Source: Clostridia bacterium
Lineage (GTDB): Bacteria; Bacillota; Clostridia; Oscillospirales; CAG-272
Direction: 5' to 3'
Length of the DNA stretch: 64,000 nucleotides
Assembly (NCBI GenBank): GCA_017621755.1
Contig: JAGASL010000025.1
Coordinates: 1 to 64,000 of the forward strand
Below the pieces are notes generated by a model that saw only the letters and a program-made list of their open reading frames with translations, ran no database searches and was not told the DNA's origin. A program made the position numbers and the translations under genes. Positions 31,325 to 38,777 of the stretch are shown piece after piece. Numbering within the stretch: position 1 is the stretch's first letter; the number at the start of each line of letters is the position of its first letter.

Positions 31325-32914
31325 ATGGGAATTGGATACGCAGATAGCGACAAGGATTCCTTTTGGGAGCTTGATATGCTTCTTCCCAAAAAGAAGAGCA
31401 AGCCGACCATGAAGCCGTTTGCCTCCTCTATTCAAACGGCCGAGGTGGTGCAGGGTGATGCCACCGGGCAGAGCACCGTGCGCGAGGAGCTACGCTTGAC
31501 CACGCCGCCGGCGTCCGAAGGGAGCGAGGTAGAGGAATATACCCCCACCGCAAACCGCCTGCTTTTGCGCGTGCGCATTACGCGCCGCCGCTCGGAATAT
31601 AATTTTTACGGCCAGTTTCGCCGTGATGCACAGAAGTACCTGACACAGGAGGGAGAAGCATGTGCCTTTGCCCCCTTCTTCTCCTATATTCCGCAATATG
31701 CCCAACTGGGGAAGGAGCAGCTTGCCTACTACCTCTATTGGCGCAGCGCGCTTCGCCGTGGGGAATACCTGCAAACAGAGGAAAGCTATTTTTACCTCTA
31801 CGTGTATGAAATTATCAATCTGCCGGATGTTATTCCTCCGAAAGAGGGCGTGGTTCTTTTGTGTAAGGCCTGGCAGGCATACCGTGATCGCTTTCCGCGT
31901 ATTGATAAATATATGGCTGAATGGGTGGCAGATTACTGTCTGGTCCACGGCCTGCCATGCCCAGAGGAGCACGTTCGCCCATTTTTGGCAAAGATCCTGC
32001 CCTTTGCAGGCCTGCGCGAATTTTATTTAGGCGGCATGGGTGATTTTTCACCCCGCGGGGTAGAGATGGCGCTGGCCTTCTTCAGCGATTACCGCTGGCA
32101 GGGCAGCCGGTATGCCGCGCAGCATCGCGCGTTGTTTGAGCGGCACATTCCCGCCGCGGTGACCCCGGTGTTAGAGCGCCTGTTCACCGATAATCAGCTG
32201 TTTCGCGAATCGGCCCGCTCGCGCAAGGCGCACGATGCCTTTTGCGGCTCGCTGTGCGCGCACAACATCAAATGTCGCATAGAGATCGAGTATTACGCGC
32301 TGCAGGATATTGCTGCCGTGCGTGCCGGCGCTACCGCCGCCGTCAAATATATCGAAAACAAGCTGCGCGCCCTGCTTTCTATCAAAAGCCGCTTGGCCGT
32401 GCAGGGGTTAGACGAGAGCTCGCGCGCCATCATTGACCGCTACTTTGCCGAAAAGGACGGGCAAATTCTGCCCCCCGCTACCAAAGAAAGCCCCGCCTAC
32501 GAACGGCTGTATGATGCCCCTACCCGCGGGGTCGATTTTGCCCGCGCCACCTCAATCGAGGAGCAATCCTGGGATACCACGCGCATCCTGGTTCTTGAGG
32601 AAGAAGAGCAGTCGGCTGCTGTTGAAACCGAAAAAACAATTGAAAAAATCGTGGCAGATCCCGTCTCCACCTCTGGCACACCGGATAGTGGCCTTCTTTT
32701 GGAGGAGATGCAATATCTGCGGCTGCTGCTGGCAGATGACCACACCGCCCTTCGCGCGTTTCTTGCCGGGCTTTCGGCCCTGGAGGAGGAGCTGGCCGCA
32801 GGGATCAACGAAAAGGCACTTGAACGCTTAGGTGACGTGGTTTTAGAGCCGGGGGCGGATGGTTATTGCCTGATTGAGGATTATACCGAGGAGGTTACCC
32901 AATGGATCAAATAA
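31325..32914 (+). CDS. TerB_N/TerB_C-domain protein
   Basis: 529 residues; the ATG at 31325 is seven bases after AGGGGG. A short acidic N-terminus with FWELDMLLPKKK precedes a TerB_N-type domain at about residues 78-220 (EYNFYGQFRRDAQKY, FFSYIPQYAQLGKEQLAYYLYWRSALRRGEY, YLYVYEIINLPD). A helical middle follows, then a hydrophilic linker, and a TerB_C-like end at about 460-529 (GINEKALERLGDVVLE, YCLIEDYTEEV). These domains are named after tellurite-resistance operons but are also found next to DNA-processing ATPases and helicases. It overlaps the ATPase gene by 13 bases, so the products probably work together. Possibly the sensor or scaffold of the trio. Confidence 0.85.
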   Translation: MGIGYADSDKDSFWELDMLLPKKKSKPTMKPFASSIQTAEVVQGDATGQSTVREELRLTTPPASEGSEVEEYTPTANRLLLRVRITRRRSEYNFYGQFRRDAQKYLTQEGEACAFAPFFSYIPQYAQLGKEQLAYYLYWRSALRRGEYLQTEESYFYLYVYEIINLPDVIPPKEGVVLLCKAWQAYRDRFPRIDKYMAEWVADYCLVHGLPCPEEHVRPFLAKILPFAGLREFYLGGMGDFSPRGVEMALAFFSDYRWQGSRYAAQHRALFERHIPAAVTPVLERLFTDNQLFRESARSRKAHDAFCGSLCAHNIKCRIEIEYYALQDIAAVRAGATAAVKYIENKLRALLSIKSRLAVQGLDESSRAIIDRYFAEKDGQILPPATKESPAYERLYDAPTRGVDFARATSIEEQSWDTTRILVLEEEEQSAAVETEKTIEKIVADPVSTSGTPDSGLLLEEMQYLRLLLADDHTALRAFLAGLSALEEELAAGINEKALERLGDVVLEPGADGYCLIEDYTEEVTQWIK

Positions 32915-34266
32915 ATCGTGAATCTGTTAAGGTTCCCAAAAGAATATTAAATACGCTCCTTGCCTCGCTCGGTGCCGGTGTGGTGCCGCGCTCCGGGGCG
33001 CCGTATATTGCCATCGGCCGCAAGGAAGAGATTGCCAGCCTGCTTTCGGGGTTAGAAACGGTTGCGGCCGGTGGTGCTACCGTTCGCTTTCTGATCGGCC
33101 GTTACGGCAGCGGCAAGAGCTTTTTGCTGCAGCTTTTGCGCGGCTACGCCTTGGATCGCGGGTTTTTAACGGCAGATGCCGACCTCTCGCCAGAGCGGCG
33201 GCTGTGCGGCGGTTCCGATTACGGCTTAGCCACCTATCGCGAGCTGATGCGCAATCTTGCCTCGCGCGCCGCGCCGGATGGCGGCGCGCTGCCGGTCATT
33301 CTTTCGCGTCATTATGCCGCTCTCCGCTCTGAGCTGGCTGCCTCTGGCATCCTGCCGGAATCCGAGGAGTTTGAAAAGCAGCTTCGCATGCGCATCTACG
33401 CCACGCTTTCCGAGTTAGAGGGCGGCGTTGGAGGCTTTGATTTTGCGCGCGTTTTAGGGGAATATTACGCGGCAGCTATGGCAGATGATCGCGAAAAGAT
33501 GAGTGCCTGCCTACGCTGGCTGCGCGGTGAATTTGCCAGCAAGACCGAGGCGCGGCGCGAGCTTGGCTTCTCGGTCAGCCTGGTGATCGACGATGATAAC
33601 TGGTATGATTTTATCAAGCTGTGGGCAGTGTTTGCCACACATCTTGGCTATCAGGGCTTGATCCTTTATGTCGACGAGTGCGTCAATCTTTATAAGATCC
33701 CCAACCGCATCTCGCGTGATGCCAATTATGAAAAGCTGCTTGCCATCTTTAACGATACGCTGCAGGGGCGTGCAGCCGGCCTGGGCGTGATCTTTGGCGG
33801 TACGCCGCAATTCTTAGAGGATACCCGCCGTGGCCTGTTCAGCTATGAGGCGCTGCGCAGCCGCCTGGCTGATAGCCGCTTTGCCGAACAGGGCTATACC
33901 ACGCTTTCCTCTCCCGTTATTCGCCTGCGCCGCCTTTCAGATGACGAGCTGCTGGCGCTGATCGCGCGCCTGACCCATCTGCATGCCGAGCAGGTGGGTG
34001 GTGAGGATGCTGTGAGCCCAGAGGAGATGATCACCTTCCTGCAGGCCGCGCTGGCGCGTGCCGGGGCAGAGGAGCTGGTTACCCCGCGTGAGATCATTCG
34101 TGATTATCTCACGCTCTTGAGCATTCTGCATGAAAACCCCGGCCTGCGCTTTGCGGATCTGTTGCAGGAAAAGGCCGCCGCGCGCGAGGCAACTGTTAAT
34201 GCGGAGGAAACATCATCTGCCGAGAAACAAACCAGGAAATTTGAACCGGCAGACCTTGATTTTTAA
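32902..34266 (+). CDS. BrxD-like P-loop ATPase (DUF2791 family)
   Basis: 454 residues. Walker A is GRYGSGKS (residues 66-73), Walker B is LILYVDE (253-259), followed by NRISRDANYEKLLAIFNDTLQGRAAGLGVIFGGTPQFLED, the sensor region of this family. The opening SVKVPKRILNTLLASLGAGVVPRSGAPYIAIGRKEEI is the standard DUF2791 N-terminus. In BREX type 2 phage-defence systems this family is called BrxD. GAGGAGGTT precedes the ATG inside the TerB gene. An Asp/Glu-rich linker and a FEPADLDF ending close the protein. Here it acts without the other BREX subunits, so its partner is most likely the adjacent helicase. Confidence 0.88.
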   Translation: MDQINRESVKVPKRILNTLLASLGAGVVPRSGAPYIAIGRKEEIASLLSGLETVAAGGATVRFLIGRYGSGKSFLLQLLRGYALDRGFLTADADLSPERRLCGGSDYGLATYRELMRNLASRAAPDGGALPVILSRHYAALRSELAASGILPESEEFEKQLRMRIYATLSELEGGVGGFDFARVLGEYYAAAMADDREKMSACLRWLRGEFASKTEARRELGFSVSLVIDDDNWYDFIKLWAVFATHLGYQGLILYVDECVNLYKIPNRISRDANYEKLLAIFNDTLQGRAAGLGVIFGGTPQFLEDTRRGLFSYEALRSRLADSRFAEQGYTTLSSPVIRLRRLSDDELLALIARLTHLHAEQVGGEDAVSPEEMITFLQAALARAGAEELVTPREIIRDYLTLLSILHENPGLRFADLLQEKAAAREATVNAEETSSAEKQTRKFEPADLDF

Positions 34267-34293
34267 GAAAATACACACAAAGGAGATAACGCC

Positions 34294-36555
34294 GTGACAG
34301 AGGCTGACCGTGTTTTTCAACGCTTCCCGCCCTTCATTCGTGAATATATTTATCGTCACGGCTGGGATAGCCTGCGTGAAGCGCAGCTGTTTGCCGCCCG
34401 TGTGATCCTTGAAGGTGAGGACAACCTGCTCCTGACCGGCGCAACCGCTTCCGGCAAGACAGAGGCAGCCTTCTTTCCCATCTTAGCTGACCTGTGTGAC
34501 AATCCGCCGGTGGCTGAAAGTGTCTCGGTCCTTTATATCGCGCCGCTGAAAAGTCTGATCAACGATCAGTTTCTTCGCATGGAGGAGCTTTTGACGGAAA
34601 GCGGCATTCCCGTGACCCATTGGCACGGCGACGTTGGCATTTCGCAAAAGGAGCGGCTGCTGCGTAATCCGCGCGGTATTCTGCAGATCACGCCCGAGTC
34701 GCTTGAGAGCATGCTGATGAAGCGGGGGAGCGATATCATTCGCCTGTTCTGTTCGCTGCGCTACGTGATCGTTGATGAGATCCATACCTTGATCGGGGCA
34801 GATCGCGGCAACCAGATCCTTTGCCAGCTGGCACGCCTTTCCCGCCTGTTGGGGCATTCACCGCGCCGTATCGGCCTATCGGCTACCATTGGTGACGCCA
34901 CGCTGGCGGCCAATTGGCTGGGGGCCGGCAGCGGCCGTGCCACGCAGATTTCGCGTCCGGAAAATGAAAAGCTGCGTTGGCGCCTGGGCTTTGAGCATTT
35001 TTATATCCAAAACCCGGCAGAGAATCAGCTGCCTGATCCCGCCCTTGCTACGGCAGCACCCGCCAAGCGCGGTGGGAACGCGCAATTAGACCCCGGCTAT
35101 GAATTTCTCTACGATGCGGTAAAGGATAAGCGTGCGCTTGTTTTTTCCAATTCGCGTGAAGAAACCGAGTACGTGACCGCCACCCTGCGCCAGATCGCCA
35201 AAAAGCGTGGGGAAAAGGATGTGTTTTTGATCCACCACGGCAATCTCTCCGCCGCCCTGCGTGAGGATGCAGAGCGTAAGATGAAGGAGGGGGATGAGCG
35301 TGCTGTTACCTGCGCCACCGTAACGATGGAGCTGGGTATTGATATCGGCCGGCTGGAGCGCGTGGCGCAGGTAGATGCCCCTAACTCGGTTTCCGGCTTT
35401 TTACAGCGGCTTGGCCGCTCGGGCCGGCGCGGCGCACCGCCTGAAATGATCGAGGTGTTCCGCGAGGAAACGCCGCTGCCGAACACGCCGCTGCCACAGC
35501 TGATTCCGTGGGGGCTTTTGCGTGCCATTGCTATCGTAGAGCTTTATACCGGCGAGCGATTCGTAGAGCCGCCGCGCGTCAAGCGCATGCCCTTTAGCCT
35601 GGCCTTTCATCAAACGCTGAGCGTGCTGGCCGCCTCCGGCGAGCTGACGGCAAAGGCGCTGGCAGATCGTATTTTGAATCTGCCGCCATTTATCCATATT
35701 GAAAAAGAGGATTATCGCACGCTGCTGCTCTCTATGCTGGAAAACGAGTGGATCGAAATGACCGAGGAAAAGGGTCTGATCATCGGTCTGCGTGGCGAGC
35801 GCGTGATCAATAGCTATCAGTTTTTTGCCGTCTTTAAGGATAGCGAGGATTATACCGTTCGCTGTGAATCGGATGAGATCGGCACCATTACCAACCCACC
35901 GCCGGTGGGCGACCGCTTTGCCTTGGCCGGCCGCGTATGGGAGGTGACCGAGGCTGACCTTCCGCGCCGCCTGATCTACGTAAAGCCGGTGGATGGCAAG
36001 ATGGAGATTTCCTGGCCCGGCGACAGCGGCGAGATCCATACCCGCCTGCTGGAAAAAATGCGTGAGGTGCTGTTTGGCACCAAGACCTATCCTTACCTGA
36101 TGCCCAATGCCGCCGCCCGCTTAGAAACGGCGCGGCACCTGGCCAAAAATACGGGGATGGAGGAAAGCATGCTGGTCTCGCTTGGCGGCAGCAGCTTTTG
36201 CCTGTTCCCCTGGCTTGGCACACGTGCCTTCCGCACGCTGCGCCGCCTGCTTTTGCAGCACGCCAAGCGCCTTGGCATCAGCGAGCTGGAATGTGAGGGG
36301 TGCTGCTACATGACCTTTAAGGCCTGGCAGAGCGATGGCCGCGCAATGCTTGACCGGCTTTGCGCTATCCTGCGGACAGAGGGCATCGATGCTGACCGTC
36401 TGGTTGGTGCGGCAGAAAACCCTGCCTATGACAAATTTGATGCTTATATCCCGGCAGAGCTATTGCGCCGTGCATACGTGGTTGATCGCCTATGTCCGGA
36501 AGAGGTGCTGAACCGGTTCCTTGGTAACACGTGGGAGGAGGAAGAGAATGGATAA
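34294..36555 (+). CDS. BrxHI-like Lhr-type DEAD/DEAH helicase
   Basis: 753 residues starting with GTG, nine bases after AAGGAG. A complete superfamily 2 helicase core is present: Q-motif region RHGWDSLREAQ, Walker A TGATASGKT (48-56), motif Ib TPESLE, DEIH (161-164), SAT (196-198) and the motif VI QRLGRSGRRG (371-380). The region after 390 is the Lhr-like winged-helix and beta-domain part, ending in NPAYDKFDAYIPAELLRRAYVVD, typical of BrxHI of BREX type 2. It probably unwinds or translocates on DNA. The methyltransferase gene starts within its last codons. Confidence 0.9.
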   Translation: MTEADRVFQRFPPFIREYIYRHGWDSLREAQLFAARVILEGEDNLLLTGATASGKTEAAFFPILADLCDNPPVAESVSVLYIAPLKSLINDQFLRMEELLTESGIPVTHWHGDVGISQKERLLRNPRGILQITPESLESMLMKRGSDIIRLFCSLRYVIVDEIHTLIGADRGNQILCQLARLSRLLGHSPRRIGLSATIGDATLAANWLGAGSGRATQISRPENEKLRWRLGFEHFYIQNPAENQLPDPALATAAPAKRGGNAQLDPGYEFLYDAVKDKRALVFSNSREETEYVTATLRQIAKKRGEKDVFLIHHGNLSAALREDAERKMKEGDERAVTCATVTMELGIDIGRLERVAQVDAPNSVSGFLQRLGRSGRRGAPPEMIEVFREETPLPNTPLPQLIPWGLLRAIAIVELYTGERFVEPPRVKRMPFSLAFHQTLSVLAASGELTAKALADRILNLPPFIHIEKEDYRTLLLSMLENEWIEMTEEKGLIIGLRGERVINSYQFFAVFKDSEDYTVRCESDEIGTITNPPPVGDRFALAGRVWEVTEADLPRRLIYVKPVDGKMEISWPGDSGEIHTRLLEKMREVLFGTKTYPYLMPNAAARLETARHLAKNTGMEESMLVSLGGSSFCLFPWLGTRAFRTLRRLLLQHAKRLGISELECEGCCYMTFKAWQSDGRAMLDRLCAILRTEGIDADRLVGAAENPAYDKFDAYIPAELLRRAYVVDRLCPEEVLNRFLGNTWEEEENG

Positions 36556-37312
36556 TTTGTATCAAGCGTTAGCCCCCTTTTACGATGCCCTGAATCGTGA
36601 CGTGGACTACAAGACCTGGGCCGATTATGCTGAGGCCTGCTTTACGAAATATTTCCCGGGAAAGGTAGATGCCGTTCTTGATCTGGCCTGCGGCACCGGG
36701 CGTATGACGCTGGAGCTTGCCGGGCGCGGCTATGATATGATTGGCGTAGATGCCTCGCCTGAGATGCTTTCTGTGGCGCGTGAGCGGACCGAGGAGGCAG
36801 GTCTTTCTGACCGGGTCCTGTATCTATGTCAGGATATGTGTGAATTTGAGCTCTACGGCACGGTAGAGGCGGTGGTTTGCTGCTTGGATGCCGTGAACCA
36901 CGTCACCGACCGCGCAGCGCTTTCACGCTGCTTTCATTGGGTGCACAACTATCTGGTACCTGGCGGCATCTTTTTGTTTGACGTCAATACCCCCTATAAA
37001 TTTGAAAACGTCTATGGAGACCGTGCCTATTTATTAGAGGAGGAGGGCGTGGTGTGCGCCTGGCAGAACGATTACCACCCGCGTTCGCACACCTGTGATT
37101 TTCTGATCAGTTTGTTTTGCGAGGAGGGGGATGGCCGCTACACACGGCAGGACGTATGCCAGCGCGAGCGCATGTACTCGTTGCGCTCTCTTCGTCGCCT
37201 GCTTTCTGAGAACGGATTGGAGCTTCTGTCCGTATCCGGCAATTTTAATTTTGATGAGCCGCGCGCCGATTGTGAGCGTTATTACATCGCCGCCCGCGCT
37301 GTAAAGGAGTAA
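36548..37312 (+). CDS. Class I SAM-dependent methyltransferase
   Basis: 254 residues. The SAM motif LDLACGTGRM begins near residue 44, followed by the acidic loop IGVDASPEML and CCLDAVNHV. The protein resembles the YjhP/UbiE-like small-molecule methyltransferases found in Clostridia, not a DNA methylase: there is no NPPY or DPPY. Eight bases overlap the helicase stop, and GGAGGAAGAG lies inside the helicase gene, so it is coupled to the trio. It is followed at once by hslO, a pairing that is common in these bacteria, so functional connection to the helicase is not certain. Confidence 0.85.
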   Translation: MDNLYQALAPFYDALNRDVDYKTWADYAEACFTKYFPGKVDAVLDLACGTGRMTLELAGRGYDMIGVDASPEMLSVARERTEEAGLSDRVLYLCQDMCEFELYGTVEAVVCCLDAVNHVTDRAALSRCFHWVHNYLVPGGIFLFDVNTPYKFENVYGDRAYLLEEEGVVCAWQNDYHPRSHTCDFLISLFCEEGDGRYTRQDVCQRERMYSLRSLRRLLSENGLELLSVSGNFNFDEPRADCERYYIAARAVKE

Positions 37313-37314
37313 CT

Positions 37315-38205
37315 ATGAAGGAAAACGAAACCTCGCTTATGCTGCGCGGCATGACGCGTGACGGCAGCGCCCGTGTTACGGTGCTTAATTCCCGCGCGAT
37401 CGTCAATCAGGCGATCGCCTATCATCAAACCGCCCCCACCGCCACGGCAGCACTTGGCCGCCTGTTAACGGCTACCTCGATGATCGGCGTGATGCTGCCG
37501 GAGAAAAATGATACGGTTACCGTATCCATCGCCGGGGATGGTGAGGCTGGCCGCCTGCTTTGCGTAGGCGATTATTATGGCAACGTGCGCGGGTATATTC
37601 AAAACCCGCTGGTTGATCCGCCGCGTAAATCGAGCGGCAAACTGGACGTTGGCGCCGCCGTTGGGCAGGGAAGCCTGTCGCTGATCCGTCAGATCGAGGG
37701 GGCAGAGCTGCCGCAAAGCGGCACGGTGCCGCTTGTTAGTGGTGAGATCGCTGAGGATATTGCCTCATATTTTGCCAATAGCGAGCAGCTGCCCACCATC
37801 TGCGCCTTAGGCGTTTTGGTGGATGTAGACTACACCTGCCTGGCTGCCGGTGGCGTGCTGATCCAGCTGCTGCCCTTTGCCGCTGAGGAAACGATCACGC
37901 TGCTTGAGCGAAACGTAAAAGAGCTTGCCAACCTTTCCGATTGCTTCCGTCGTGGCATGAGCAATATGGAGATCACCGAGCTGGCGCTGAAGGATATCCC
38001 ATTTGACCCGTTTGACGAGTTAGAGGTAGAATACCGCTGCACCTGTAGCCGCGAGCGGATGCACAAGACCCTGCTGAGCCTTGGCGAACAGCAGCTGTGC
38101 ACCCTGCTTGCCGAGCAGGAGGCAGAGGGCAAGGCGCGTGAGCTGGAGATCTGCTGCCGCTTCTGCAACAGCCGCTACGTGTTCAAGGAAAAAGAGCTTT
38201 TATGA
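37315..38205 (+). CDS. hslO: Redox-regulated chaperone Hsp33
   Basis: 296 residues. The C-terminal zinc switch is complete: CxC at Cys242/Cys244 and CxxC at Cys281/Cys284. Oxidative stress forms two disulfides, releases zinc and activates holdase activity against unfolded proteins. The N-terminal domain carries NSRAIVNQAIAYHQTAPTATAALGRLLTAT and DGEAGRLLC, typical of the family. AAAGGAG precedes the ATG two bases after the methyltransferase, and the stop overlaps the VanZ gene as ATGA. Confidence 0.97.
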   Translation: MKENETSLMLRGMTRDGSARVTVLNSRAIVNQAIAYHQTAPTATAALGRLLTATSMIGVMLPEKNDTVTVSIAGDGEAGRLLCVGDYYGNVRGYIQNPLVDPPRKSSGKLDVGAAVGQGSLSLIRQIEGAELPQSGTVPLVSGEIAEDIASYFANSEQLPTICALGVLVDVDYTCLAAGGVLIQLLPFAAEETITLLERNVKELANLSDCFRRGMSNMEITELALKDIPFDPFDELEVEYRCTCSRERMHKTLLSLGEQQLCTLLAEQEAEGKARELEICCRFCNSRYVFKEKELL

Positions 38206-38663
38206 AGAAAAAGGGCTTGACCGTTTGGCAAGGTATTCTGGCTGCTTTTGTATTGCTAACGGTGCTGTTCATCTGGTCTAACTCTCTAAAGACCGGAACG
38301 GCATCCGGCGCGCAAAGCGGATATTTCAAAGATATTTTTCGACAGATGTTTGATATCACCAAAGAGCCCTTTCAGTTTCTTTACAACAACCTGCGAAAGG
38401 TAGCCCATTTTGCCGAATTTGCCTTGCTGGGGGCAGAGACGGCTGCGCTTGCCACCTCCTGCCGCACGCGCCGGCTTTGGCGTGGTGTCGCAGGCCTTGC
38501 CTTTTGCGTGACGGTCGCGGCGATCGATGAGGGGATACAGCTGCTGGTGCCCGGTCGGGCCGGCGCCTTGGTTGACGTGGGCATTGATGCGGCAGGTGCT
38601 TTGCTTGGTACGCTGTGCGTTGCCTGCTTGGTCGGTCTTGTGCGCTTGTTTAAGAAAAAGTAA
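38202..38663 (+). CDS. VanZ-family membrane protein
   Basis: 153 residues with four membrane helices. VanZ features are FIWSNSLKTG after helix 1, the NNLRKVAHFAEFALLGAE segment, and the AAIDEGIQLLVPGRAGALVDVGIDAAGALLG region with the conserved D-E-x-x-Q and the D-x-G-x-D pair. VanZ raises teicoplanin resistance in Enterococcus; roles of the many chromosomal relatives are mostly unknown. The gene overlaps hslO by four bases and closes the operon. Confidence 0.92.
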   Translation: MKKKGLTVWQGILAAFVLLTVLFIWSNSLKTGTASGAQSGYFKDIFRQMFDITKEPFQFLYNNLRKVAHFAEFALLGAETAALATSCRTRRLWRGVAGLAFCVTVAAIDEGIQLLVPGRAGALVDVGIDAAGALLGTLCVACLVGLVRLFKKK

Positions 38664-38684
38664 CAGAAGCTGCGCCGCTTTGGA

Positions 38685-38713
38685 TTGACAGCGGCGCCGC
38701 CCTGTGGTAAAAT
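38685..38713 (+). promoter_or_regulatory. Promoter of the LRR lipoprotein gene
   Basis: Perfect TTGACA at 38685-38690 and TAAAAT at 38708-38713 with 17 bases between. Confidence 0.8.
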
Positions 38714-38777
38714 AATAATATGATAATTTCCGTTATCTGCGCTGCCTGCGCGGAAAAACGGTTCCCGGAGTGTTTAC

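Noticed and set aside
31325-36555. Calling the TerB trio a complete BREX system.
   Set aside because: PglX, PglZ, PglW and BrxC are all absent, so only the ATPase and helicase families are shared.
36548-37312. Calling the methyltransferase a DNA modification enzyme of the trio.
   Set aside because: It has a SAM loop but no NPPY/DPPY catalytic motif or target-recognition domain.
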